26,408 bases of DNA from Funneliformis mosseae (lineage: Eukaryota > Glomeromycota > Glomeromycetes > Glomerales > Glomeraceae): assembly GCA_910592005.1 (NCBI GenBank), contig CAJVPP010000779.1, positions 1-26,408 on the forward strand, read 5' to 3'. This document shows, piece after piece, positions 11,242 through 21,274 of the stretch. Both the position numbers and the translations under genes were made by a program. The notes under the pieces were generated by a model that saw nothing but the letters and a program-made list of their open reading frames with translations, searched no databases and was not told the origin of the DNA. The stretch's first letter is position 1, and every line of letters begins with the position of its first letter.

Positions 11242-12896
11242 TTAAAATTTTTTTTTAACTTTGAACACTTCATAATTTTCTATATCGAAAACACTCTGAT
11301 CCATAATTCTTTTTATATAATGTTCATGTACATATTCTCCGCTAAATATACGTAGATCCATACCAAATCCAATACCATAATGACTATCCCCGTCAAAAAT
11401 AGCAGCGTTCGTATCTTTAACCCTGCTAAGAATGATATCATCGATCCCTTCCCTACTTTGATAAGATATAAATGAAAATATAAAACTTTCATCTGTTACA
11501 ATCCATTTATTTGTACTTTTCCACGGTTCAGGATTATACCCTCCAATAATAATATTTGTTTTATCAACCTTTGCCAAGACTAACGTTGGTCCTTTATCAT
11601 TACATAATGAGGCAAAGGTTTTTAGATCCATGCCATCTTTACTTCCTCTTGCCAATAAGGTGAAATTATTATTTAGATTTGAATTTTCAACACCTCCTTG
11701 GTCATCTCCATCAATCCAACGTGATATACGTTTAAGTTGCGTATTATCGATTAATTTGGAATTAAATTTAATATCGGGAAGTCGAAATCTTGGGAATGGT
11801 GAAGGTCTATCTTGAGTTAACGGTCTTACAGAAACTTCGTCTAAAGCTTCGGGTTTAACTTCAGAAGCCGGTTCCCCCCTCCGATACTTTGGTTTAAAAA
11901 TTGAAGAATTTCTTTTCAAAGTCGTAGGATCCCTTCTCAACTTACGGGGTTTTTCGTTAGAGGGTGGGGCAAGATTTCTCATTAAATAAAACTTTTCTAA
12001 CTGATCAACCGTCGAATGGGTTAATATTTGTTTTAATGGACGAACTTTAGTAAAATATTCATCCGAAGGTATGGTAAAAAATCTAATATACGGAATGAAA
12101 TCTTTTATGCGTTCTTTTAATACATCAAAATCTAATTCTTTCCATTTACTTTTATCTTGTTCCATTATACAAGGTGTTTGTTCTATCCCCCATTTAACTA
12201 TATTTTGCCATATTTCGGCCTCTGGTAAACTGATATCGTCACGTTTAATTAATTCCAATAAAAAGTCCTTTTTTATTTTATAAAAATGTCTTGATTTAAA
12301 TAATAATGCGGGATCTTGTTCAATTAGGTCACAACAACTCACTAGTAATTCTGCGAAATTTTCATGGTTTGAAGAAGTTTGATGTACTTTAACCAAATTT
12401 TGTTTAATCCATTCGAGTTGTTGATCAATAAGGTACCTTTGAAGGTAATTTACCATGCAAAGTAGGCCCAACTCATCAGCTGCGATGGTCAAACTAAAAA
12501 TGAATTCATTATTATAATCATCCAAGGAAAACTTCCCCGTATAAATGTACCTACATTTGAAGCAAAAGGAACGAAAAAAAAAAAAGAGGTAGTCAGAATG
12601 GATTTACTTGTTGATTTCTCACGAGGTACTCACTTTAGGCATACTCTGAAAGCTCTTGGAGAGATATCGGTGACTTCCAAGTTAATACAATCACCTCCTC
12701 TGTTAAATAAGCTATTTCTTCTTTGTAGATATTCGTTTATAGATTTTCGAAAATATTGCGACCTAGATTTTAAAATTAACGAATGCGCTTTAAAACTTTC
12801 TTGATTAACTTTAATCGTTACATTAAAATCTTCATTGTTCTCATAAAGTGATTCAATATCTTGTAATAAGAACGATGTTAGATCCGCTTCAGTCAT
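11242..12896 (-). CDS. BTB-BACK-TLDc domain protein (copy A), two exons
   Basis: Exon 1 is 12896-12634 and exon 2 is 12550-11242. The 83-bp intron runs GTGAGT...TGTAG and sits inside a lysine codon (phase 2). Joining gives 523 residues and restores the BTB signature ...FRVCLK|YIYTGKFSLDDY. A BTB fold covers about residues 18-95 (DFNVTIKV, FKAHSLILKSRSQYFRKSI), a helical BACK region about 100-245, a polar linker about 275-345, and a C-terminal TLDc domain about 348-519 with GPTLVLAKVDKTN, IIIGGYNP, REGIDDIILSRV and AIFDGDSHYGIGFG. Family knowledge: BTB domains dimerise and can recruit cullin-3, and TLDc domains are linked to oxidative-stress resistance and V-ATPase binding. The actual partner here is unknown. 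It lies 394 bp downstream of a paralogue with the same architecture and the same intron position and phase. The ATG at 12896 is a clean start. Confidence 0.92.
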
Positions 12897-13290
12897 TTTT
12901 TTATGCTTTGATAAATTATTATAATGATTTTATTATTGAATTGAATGAATGAATGAATGATGGTATTTTTTTTAAAAAATAATAATAATAATGAATAAAT
13001 AAAACGAATGATGAGAAAAATTGACGAAAAAAAAAAAAAACTTTACACTTTTTGTACCCAAAAAATCATAACATAAATAGAAATATAATAATAACAAAAA
13101 AAAAAAAAAATGCAAATGAATGGTCGAATTGCGGTAATCTGCATGTAAATCCGGAATTCTGATTCCGGGACGAATGATGTAAGAAAAAGAGATGTGACAA
13201 ATAAGGCTAATTTATTTAATTGCGATACATATAATAATATTACTATAACAAGTAACAAAATAAAACCATTATTATCTTTTAATAAATATT
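12897..13290. other. Intergenic between the two BTB-TLDc genes
   Basis: This 394-bp spacer holds the promoter of copy A and the 3' end of copy B. A TTTATT at 13211-13216 reads AATAAA on the minus strand, about 75 bp past copy B's stop, and is a plausible polyadenylation signal. A (TGAA)n microsatellite lies close upstream of copy A's start. The short open frame across 13043-13258 has no support. Confidence 0.55.
12942..12960. repeat. (TGAA)n microsatellite
   Basis: Four full TGAA units plus TGA lie about 46 bp upstream of the start codon of BTB-TLDc copy A, probably within its 5' untranslated or promoter region. Confidence 0.85.
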
Positions 13291-15180
13291 TTAGGTCATT
13301 TTCACCTGATAAACTTCGTAATTTGTAATCGAAAAATTTTTCTCAATCATAAGTTTCTTTTCATAATTTACATGTTCGTATATCCCGGAAAATAATTGTA
13401 GATCACTAAATCCGATATCATAATTACTATCTCCGTCAAAAATGGCGACGTTTGCATTTTTTATTCTACTCAGGATAATATCATCAATCCCTTCCCTGCT
13501 CCCATCAGATTTGAAAGAAAATATAAAACATTGATTCGTCTCAACCCACTTGTTCGTGCTACTCCATGAATTGGGATTATATCCTCCGATGATAACGTTG
13601 GTCTTATCAACTTTTGCCACCACTATGGTTGGACCTTTATTATCGCATCGTGAGTGAAAATCATCTCCTGACATGCCATCCCTACTTCCTCTCGTCAATA
13701 AAATAAACCTATTTATATTATTTCTGTTACCACGAATTACTACATTATGAATCCCATCAATCCAACGTGATATACGTTTAATTTGATTTCTGTTAATTAA
13801 TATCGAGTCGAAATCTATTTCGGGACTTGGGGATAATAAACTATCTCCGGAAGACGGTGATTCGGTTCTTGCATAGATTGACGTAGAGATTCGTAAAGGA
13901 ATCCTCGATTCATCTTTCGTCTGTTCATTCGTCGGTTCATTCGTCTGCTCATTCGTCTGGGCCGAAGAAACGGACGTGACGTCATCGGGCGTCGGAAATT
14001 TTTTAGGCATTTTAGACGTAGCACTATTATCACTACCGTTACAGTCATCGGGCGCCAGCTCCTTTGGTTCCGTAGCTAGTTGATCTATAAAAACCTTTGA
14101 TGAACGCTTCGGCAAAATTCTTGGTGGTAGCGCATATGTTGGTGGTAAACTATTTGGTACGATATAATATCTTTCTAAATCTTCTTTCAATTGTTCTGGT
14201 AATACCATGGCAAAAGGACGAATTTCTTCATAGTATTGGGCAGCGGATATGGTAAAAAATCGAATGTGCAAGATTAAATTACTTAATCTTCTTTTTAATA
14301 GCATAAACACCTTTAGATCCCAATTTTTAATATCTAATTCAAAGATAGGAGGTTCCTGCTGAATCCCCCACTTGATCAAATATTTCCAAATATCAATTTC
14401 TCGCAAACCTAATTCATTCCGTTTCAATAAATCAATTAGATTCGATTCTTTTAATAAATAAAATTGCTCGGATTTAAAAACTAATTGAGGTTCTTCTTCA
14501 ATTAAGCGAACGCAATAATTCCGTAAATTTTGAAGTGATTCTCTACCATATGATGCTTGATAAATTTTAATTAGATAAGTTCTAACCCAGTCTGTAAAAT
14601 TCTCGACAATATAATTTTGTAAGTAATTCACTAATTCGTAAAGTTGCAATTCATCGGCCGAGATCATTAAGTCAAGCATGAATAGCACGGATTCTTGATT
14701 TGTGATTTCATTCAAGGAAATGGTTCCCAAGTAAATATATCTAAAAACATTTTATAAATTTGTGACGGGTTATTAGGTTATTAAAAGTGGCTCAACAAAA
14801 AAAAATAAAAAAAAATAAAAAAAAGGAAAAAGGAAAAATAAAAATAAAAATAAAAGGTTTCATTTATTCTTATTTTTTTTTTTAAAAAAAAAAAAAAAAA
14901 CTCACTTTAAAATAACTTTAAAAGCATCGGCAGAGATATTAGGTACTTCCAAAGTGATAAAATTTTCTTTCCTAAATAATTTGTTGTTCCTTTTAAGATC
15001 CTTTAAGGCATCCTTAAAAAATTGTGACCTGGCCTTTAATATTACCGAATGTGCATTGAAACTATTTATGTCGAACCCTCTACCAATTTTTAGGATGACG
15101 TTACAATCCTCATCGGACTCATGAAGTTTCTTAAGATCCTTCAATAAACCTTGCGTTAGGTCCAGTGTCATTGTCATCAT
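13291..15180 (-). CDS. BTB-BACK-TLDc domain protein (copy B), two exons
   Basis: Exon 1 is 15180-14906 and exon 2 is 14740-13291. The 165-bp intron runs GTGAGTTTT...TTTTTAG and splits the same lysine codon in the same phase as in copy A. The 574-residue product has a BTB domain at about 20-97 (CNVILKIG, NAHSVILKARSQFFKDAL, ending ...FKVILK|YIYLG), a BACK region about 105-250, a long Ser/Thr/Pro-rich linker about 290-400, and a TLDc domain about 400-570 with GPTIVVAKVDKTN, VIIGGYNP, REGIDDIILSRI and AIFDGDSNYDIGF. The linker contains a TNEQTNEPTNEQ tandem at about 354-366 that copy A lacks. Three in-frame ATGs (15180, 15177, 15171) could start translation, and an out-of-frame ATG lies 4 bp upstream at 15184, so the exact start is uncertain. 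The roles suggested by the domains are adaptor or cullin-3 binding (BTB-BACK) and stress or V-ATPase functions (TLDc). Confidence 0.92.
13921..13956 (-). repeat. 12-bp in-gene tandem repeat encoding TNEQ/TNEP units
   Basis: Three near-identical 12-bp units (CTGTTCATTCGT, CGGTTCATTCGT, CTGCTCATTCGT on the plus strand) lie in the linker of BTB-TLDc copy B. On the coding strand they give Thr-Asn-Glu-Gln/Pro repeats. Unit length is a multiple of three, so copy-number change would keep the frame. Confidence 0.85.
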
Positions 15181-15690
15181 TCATTAAACGGAAAGAAAAA
15201 AAAATTAAAAAAAAAAAAAATAAAAAAAAAAAATTTTGGGTGAGAAAAGTGACGATGATTAAATCAAATTTTATTTTTAAAAAAAAAATAAGTCGCACAA
15301 CTATCATTTTTTTTTTTTTTTTTTGCCGTATCACATTCTACGCACAAGAAAATTCTTGAAACGATTCCATATTTATGTCATTGTTTATGAAAATCACTTT
15401 TATTTTTTTTTTTATTGGATATCTGTTAAGGATTCTTTTTTATTGCATCAAAAAAAGATTTAAAACAACCTAGTCAAATTAGCTAAAAATAATATCATCG
15501 TTAATTTTTTTCCCCAACTAAAGAAATTTAGAACATCGCATTTTGCCAAAAAAAAATATTATACTAATTTTATACTAAACCAAACTGGGAAGAATAAAGA
15601 AGTGGCAAATTTTTTGTTATTACCCAAAGTATTACTCTTTTACTTAAATTAGTATAAATTTTTGTGAAACCATGCTTCAATCTTTGTAAT

Positions 15691-15710
15691 AAATAAATAA
15701 ATAAATAAAT
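15691..15710. repeat. (AAAT)5 microsatellite
   Basis: Five perfect AAAT units, in intergenic sequence. Confidence 0.85.
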
Positions 15711-16329
15711 TTCAGCTTCCAGAACAGATTTATTATGCCTGGACCGGCATTACTGACGATTTCTTTATCAAGGATCGGTCGGATGATCCGCGGAACCAAA
15801 AGAAAAAAAAGTTTTGCGAAACATTTGAGAAACGTTCTCATTGATGTGATCTTTTCTTTTAAGAAAGGCTGTATTCTGATTTCGGATCTTTTCTAAATGA
15901 AAAACGGATCGCATCGGATTTTGGTTATGAACAGCACCAAGTTTAATAATTTCCTTTTATAAAATAATTATCTGTAATCTATATTTTATTCTAAAAGGCG
16001 GTAAAATAATTTAAAAAAGGTTAAAATTTTAATTTCCGAACTTAAATTTTTTAGTCCTATTTACGTCTATTCTCCATATCACGCTATTTCATACGACTAT
16101 TAATAAACATATACCATAAATGTCATTCATTTATTTACCACAAGTCAAATTCCCTAACGGGGTTAAACTTGAAAATTTAATTTGGTTATAAGCTAAAATC
16201 ATTTGTATTTATTTTTATCAAATAAAATTGACTAGTCATTAATTTATGAAAACTGCATCTGATCCTCAAAACTACCACAAAAGATCATCGTCTAAGCATC
16301 AGACCTCCTCCAATTTTTAATATTTATTA

Positions 16330-16360
16330 TTCATGAAAAGCGTGGAGTGGTTTTCATGAA
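16330..16360 (+). other. Perfect 10-bp hairpin followed by a long T-run
   Basis: Arms TTCATGAAAA (16330-16339) and TTTTCATGAA (16351-16360) enclose an 11-base loop. A run of T follows directly from 16362. The layout resembles an intrinsic terminator or RNA polymerase III stop, but poly(T) is common across this genome and no transcript upstream could be recognised. It may equally be a chance inverted repeat downstream of the F-box remnant. Confidence 0.5.
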
Positions 16361-16500
16361 ATTTTTTTTTTTTTTTTTAGAAAGGAATGCCATTTCTAGA
16401 TGTGATTGGTGATCGTTCTTTCATTCCGAAGTATGAATATAAAGCTTGATTAGTTAAAGCAATAAAAAATTCCTTTCGAAATTCATTGAAATTCAAGCAC

Positions 16501-18132
16501 TTACTCTTCCAAAGCGAGCAGCACCTGCTCCATGAATTCCATTGGATCCATCCAACTTGTTTTGCTCGAAGCATCCAAAATACCCTTCTCAACCGAATCA
16601 TTTAAAATCTTGATATATTCTTTTTCAAGTCAATAACCTCCATCCTGAATATTAAATCGTAAACCATTTATCGAATTTCTTTCACATTCAAATAAAAAAT
16701 TTTCCAGAGATCCTAACGTGAACGTGAAAGAATTTTGTAGATTTAACGTTTTTAAGGTTTTTGGAATAACTTGCCCAAGATTTTGCATCCACATGTCAAT
16801 ATTCAAATCTTTGGTGTTTTTCAAACATAAATTCTTCAACATATCACATGAACATAACAATGAAAGTATCTTTGACGCTGAATTCTCGTTAAAAATAATT
16901 TCAAGATCCTTTAATTTAGGACCATACGCTACAATGGTTGATATCAGTAACGAAAAATTTTCCGGATCTGATTCTTCCTTCCATAATAAACACAGGGTGG
17001 TTAAATGAAAATTTGTGGTGCTAATGATCTTCACCGTATCTTTAAAATTGATCTTTCTAAAATCTTTGAGTGATAATTTTCTCAAATTCTTGAAAGACGC
17101 GGATGATGAAAGTTCCCCAAAGTCATACGGTTTATTATAATTATAGGAAAAAACCCTTTCCTCTTCATCATTATTATCAACGTCATCGTCGTTTTCATCG
17201 TCGTCTTCGTCGTAAACGCCTTCGAGCATCATCTCATCAAACACATTTGGATGAAAATAATTATCATCTTTTGTAACGATCAAATATTCCAGGTTATCAC
17301 ATTCAGAAAATATTTCTAACGAGATCGAACCACCAGCATTCACCTCCAAATATTCTAAAGATCTCGCATTAAGTTTCAAAGCATTCGAAATTAAAGGTGT
17401 CGTTATGATGGTCGATTTAATTCTTAACATCTGATACCCTTTAGATACTTTAAAAAATTGGCCAACCCTTCGTTATCCTCTTTACAATGAAGGATCAACA
17501 TGTCAACACGTGAAAATATCTTGCTAAAATCCTCAAAAATATCCTCTGGCCACCAAGTAAAACATTGTAAAACTTCAAGATGAGATCCTTTCGGAATGAC
17601 ATCTGATAAATCGAATAGAAATGGAAACAGAAACACTCGTGTAATTACAATCTTCCAGATTTATATTATATATTACGCTTTCTGAACGATCAACCACGTG
17701 CTTTATCAACTCCTTATATACTTTCAACTGTTGTTCCACTTGAACGTCATAATCCATGACAAAATATTGATTTTTCATGTTATGATGAATGATCCATTCC
17801 TCAAGTGATAACCATAAATCAGGTAGATTTATGTGTTTAATGAATGAAAAAATAATCAAAATACGGTACCGTCACAGCTTTTAAACATAAAGGCGGTAAC
17901 ACATTGGAATTAACCAAGCGTTCCCTTACATTAAACGGTAAAAGGCGCACGCAAAACTTTAAAAATTTATTACTCGAGTATTCATATCTAAAAGGTTTCC
18001 TTCCAAAATAATCAAGACGGCGTTTGCACACCAACATCTATTAACCAAGAGGCATCGGAATAATTTGGAGCAACATTCCGATACGAGCTTGTCAAAAATA
18101 TTTTGTAGAGTCTCGGGTGGAAGATGATACAT
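16501..18132 (-). pseudogene. F-box / leucine-rich protein gene, broken by four frameshifts and a stop
   Basis: The start at 18132 gives MYHLPPETLQNIFDKL...LFRCLLVNRCWC, an F-box of the form common in these fungi. The homologous reading then moves through five segments in different frames. Lesion 1 is near 17995-18005, one base missing after VLII and before KPFRYEYSS. Lesion 2 is at the six-T run 17847-17852, one extra base between FDYF and SFIKHIN. Lesion 3 is near 17630-17640, one extra base before FLFPFLFDLSD. Lesion 4 is near 17428-17436, one base missing before MLRIKSTII. Lesion 5 is an in-frame TGA at 16630-16632, after which LEKEYIKILND...LLALEE continues to TAA at 16501. The shifts cancel, so about 543 codons remain traceable. 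The C-terminal half is leucine-rich, with an acidic Asp/Glu/Asn run encoded at about 17160-17215. F-box proteins link substrates to SCF ubiquitin ligases. As read, no functional full-length product is possible. Confidence 0.8.
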
Positions 18133-18241
18133 TTTTATTTTGAGTGTGACTAAAAAAATTTTTCCCAAGTTTATAGGATTAAATAATCACCCAAATAGGT
18201 AAGCTCGTTTTTCACTGCGCCATAACAATGCCCAACAGATA

Positions 18242-18247
18242 TTTATT
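18242..18247 (-). promoter_or_regulatory. Candidate polyadenylation signal overlapping the photolyase stop
   Basis: TTTATT on the plus strand reads AATAAA on the coding strand and overlaps the TAA stop codon. This would give a very short 3' untranslated region, which fits the 110-bp gap to the downstream F-box remnant. It could also be chance in AT-rich DNA. Confidence 0.4.
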
Positions 18248-20414
18248 TAACTTTTTTAAATCTTTCTAAAGCAACGACCCTTGCTTTTTGATGATCAACT
18301 ATTGGCTTCGGATATCTAAAGGGGAAAGGGAAAAATATTTAAAACTCAAAGTCCTTTAATTAATTTCTTTTTTTTTTTTTTTTTAGAAAAAAGATACATC
18401 AATATACTGTTCATACCCTAGCTTTTTGAACTCGGATTCATTCAAAACCCCAAAAGGATTGTGTATTTGTTTAGAATCAAGATGCTTTAATTCTGGAACC
18501 CACTTACGAATATATTCTCCGGTTGGATCAAACTTTAATAGAATTTTTTAATTCAATTAAATAATTAAATATTAAAGTAGAAAGAAAGAAAGAAAGAAAG
18601 AAACTTACCTTCTTACTTTGAGTCGTTGGATTGAAAATTCTAAAATATGGCTGTGTATTTTTTTTTTTTTTTTTTTTTTTTTGAATTCGGTCATACATCA
18701 ATTATCCAAGAAAGATTAAAATTTAATATGTTAAAATTATTCCTTTTCAACCATACCTGCGCATCCGATCCAGTTGAAGCACACTTTGTTTAAATATTTT
18801 TTATAACATTTGAAAATTAATAACAAAATCTAATTATTTAATTTTGAATCATAAAAAAAAAACAGGCTTTTACCCATTGCCATCCACCATTATTGTTTGC
18901 AAAATCTCCATCAATCAAATGACTCATAAAATATCTTTCTCCTTTCCTCCAATCAATTAATAAGTCTATTACGAAAAATAAAAAAATTTAGAATATATAT
19001 ATATAAATAAAAAAGAAATAGAAAAAGTAATAAATAATACCTTTGACCAAAAACATGGCAACGATCATCCTAGCTCTGTTATGCATCCAACACATTCCAT
19101 TAAGTTGTCTCATCCCAGCATCAACAATTGGATAACCAGTTTTACCTTGACACCATCTCCTAAAATTTTCTTCATCATTATTCCATTCAATATTTTCCAT
19201 ATGTTTCTTGAATGGCATATTTTTGCATACATGAGGGAAGGCGACGAGAATTTGTCTGTAAAATTCTCTCCAAATAATTTCTTCGATCCATTTAACGATT
19301 CCATTTTTACCAGTTGATAATTTATTATTATTGGATATAAAAGCTTTATAAACGCATTGCCTTGCAGATATAATTCCTGAAGCCAAGTAAGGTGATAATG
19401 ATGACGTTCCATTTTGCGAGAGAATGTCTCTTGCATCTGAATATTTTGAGACCTTTTGCAAGAGAAATTTCGATAATAAAGAATGACAGTATTGCTCTCC
19501 TGCTGGAAAATTGAATCGAGTAATCTTTGCTAATTCTGAAGAGATTTCGAATCCTGGAATTGAAGAAGGAACCTTAAAAGAAAAGGTTTCCAGATATGAA
19601 TTACGTATAGATACCGAATTTGGAAATGGAATTGGTGATGATTCAAGAATCGAAAGATCCGATTCAACATGACGAAACCAAGAATTCTTGAAAGGCGTAT
19701 ACACCCTATATGGTTTTTCCTCCTAAGAAACATTTTTTTTTTTTAGTATTATAGGTGTAAAAAAAAAAAAAATTTACTTTAAATGCATGTAATGTATGTA
19801 CCTTCGTCTTTAACAGCCCCGGTTTCACAATACATTGAGAATGCAACATTTCGACTTTGATTGAATTAGACGTTGCAGAATCAAAAACTTGCTTATCTCT
19901 CTTCATTTCATCCACCTTTAAAAACAAATTAATCCTTTAGAAAATTTCTTGTAATATGAGTTGCGCCACGTTAATTTCTCACCTCATATTCTATATTGGC
20001 GAATAGATGACTTATTCTCAATCTTTTACACCAATCGATCATAACACTGGGAACATCGCTAGCATTATCAACGCTTTCTATAATCAGCGGAATATTTAAC
20101 TCGTTTAATGATTTCTTTAATTCTTTTAAGTTTCGCAGCCAAAAATCCACTCTGGTTGGAGCTACATCATGTGACCTCCATTCCTCCGGGGAAATCAGGT
20201 ATATAGCGAATACATAATTACTTTTTTCGGATTTCGTAAAAATTATGGTTGAGGCTTTATGAAGTGCTATATTATCTTGAATTCTTAAATCCGTTCTAAA
20301 CCACATCAAGCAATTCTCAATGGGAATGTCGATTGACTGATTTGATTCATGTTTTTGTTTTTTAATTGAATCGTCAGGACTTAAGGTTGTTCGAGTCTTT
20401 CGTTTCAACGGCAT
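18243..20414 (-). CDS. PHR1: Class I CPD photolyase, eight exons
   Basis: The protein repairs UV-induced cyclobutane pyrimidine dimers using light, with FAD as cofactor. Exons: 20414-19983, 19915-19802, 19722-19041, 18965-18874, 18783-18757, 18650-18609, 18532-18417 and 18315-18243. All introns are GT..AG, 67-106 bp, and the joined frame is open for 525 residues. After a basic, possibly nuclear-targeting leader (MPLKRKTR) comes the antenna-domain start [16 protein letters not shown] at about 36-51. The FAD domain has [90 protein letters not shown] and YPKPIVDH. The order and wording closely follow bacterial PhrB and fungal PHR1, so CPD photolyase is preferred over cryptochrome or DASH. The WMHNR motif is preceded by Met-Cys where the family usually has a glycine. 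It is divergent from the fucosyltransferase-like gene and lies 110 bp upstream of the F-box remnant. Confidence 0.93.
18580..18603. repeat. (GAAA)6 microsatellite in photolyase intron 6
   Basis: Six perfect GAAA units. On the coding strand they form a TTTC repeat immediately after the GTAAGT donor of intron 6. Confidence 0.88.
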
Positions 20415-21274
20415 TTTTTTAAAAAAAAAAGAGGAGAGGAGAGGAGAGGAAAGATGGTTAAATGTCAACCTGGAATTTTTAAATTTTTAAGTAATCATTC
20501 CCTCATCAGAAATCGATCGAAATATTAATATCGTAAACACTGTTTCACAGGATTAGCTAAGGGAGCCCTTATCGTCCAACCCCATGTATAAATAAATATT
20601 TTTTAAAGTATATATCACGTGAAATATACAGTTGCGGTTTAGGATAAAGGTCTACACCCCTCCAAAAGGTTAAAAGGTTAAAATCGTGAATCACGTGAAT
20701 TTTACGGTGTAGTCACATGTAAATTTGAATTATTAGGTGAACACAAAGACCCATAAAAAAACCAGACAACTTTTCAAACAGGGCGTACATGGGAGGCCTA
20801 TACATTCTAATATTACATTCTAATAATAGCTAATAAAGCAAATTGGACTAGATTGTATCATTGCATAACAGGGCAAGGCTTTCCTTGTTTACAAAAATGT
20901 CAAAAGGCGCATTAACGATTTTCAATTGTTCATTGATTGAATGCAAACGGATTTTCTTGGATTTTAATAGCCAATGAAGTTAGAGCTTGCTCTTATCCGA
21001 ACATCTCCCTGCAAGTTTATTAAAGATGGTACGGACCGTATTTTTATTTATTAGGGCTGGGTAGCACTAAACAAAATGTTACCAAACAACTAATTTAAAA
21101 AAAAAAAAAAAAATTATAAAAAAATGCCTTATTCAAAGTATTTTATGGTAGACAAAGGTCTATAAGTTCTTCTTACATTTTCCTTTTAACGAAAAAAAAA
21201 ACTCTTTTTTTTTAAAAAAAAAAAATTAAAAATAAAAATAATATAATAATATAATAATTTTTTTTATATACGAA
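20415..21274. promoter_or_regulatory. Divergent intergenic region, photolyase / fucosyltransferase-like genes
   Basis: This 860-bp stretch must contain both promoters. Two copies of ATCACGTGAA, each with a CACGTG E-box core (20616-20621 and 20692-20697), lie 76 bp apart. A 12-bp direct repeat TACATTCTAATA occurs at 20801-20812 and 20814-20825. Just upstream of the photolyase ATG the coding strand has a CT-rich tract from four GAGGA units, followed by AAAAAAATG. Just upstream of the fucosyltransferase-like ATG is an A/T homopolymer tract (about 21190-21265). CACGTG is bound by basic helix-loop-helix factors in general, but which factor acts here is unknown. I see no open frame or RNA gene inside. 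Confidence 0.55.
20431..20450. repeat. (GAGGA)4 tandem repeat before the photolyase start
   Basis: Four perfect 5-bp units lie 17 bp upstream of the ATG at 20414. They are pyrimidine-rich on the coding strand, where such tracts often sit near fungal transcription starts. Confidence 0.8.

Larger units (their letters stand above)
15181..16500. other. Intergenic, upstream of BTB-TLDc copy B
   Basis: No supportable gene is present. The first 180 bp are full of A and T homopolymers, and the lysine-rich frame through them is an artefact. A G+C-richer patch at about 15715-15960 (GGATCGGTCGGATGATCC and inverted AACCAAAA/TTTTGGTT words) may be an eroded transposon or an old promoter. A perfect hairpin followed by a T-run sits at 16330-16377. 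The frame at 16377-16601 on the minus strand is only a shadow of the 3' end of the F-box remnant. Confidence 0.5.

Noticed and set aside
13043..13258. Minus-strand open frame with hydrophobic segments between the two BTB-TLDc genes
   Set aside because: It lies in the 3' untranslated/promoter spacer, is rich in homopolymer-derived Phe/Ile/Tyr, and has no domain or proper start context.
13815..14048. Arg/Met-rich minus frame overlapping BTB-TLDc copy B
   Set aside because: It is an alternate-frame shadow of the copy B linker and its 12-bp repeats.
15165..15359. Lysine-rich plus-strand frame
   Set aside because: It is produced by A-runs upstream of copy B and has no protein-like content.
16230..16330. 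Possible C/D-box snoRNA on the minus strand (GATGATC and CTGA-like words)
   Set aside because: The boxes are imperfect and badly spaced, and the terminal stem is weak.
16501..18132. Reading the F-box frameshifts as introns
   Set aside because: Adjacent segments overlap or abut within a few bases, leaving no room for GT..AG introns.
19081..19436. Plus- and minus-strand frames inside photolyase exon 3
   Set aside because: They are shadows of a strongly supported photolyase exon.
21050..21080. TTAGGGCTGGGTAGC as a hAT-type transposon end
   Set aside because: No matching inverted end is present in the window.
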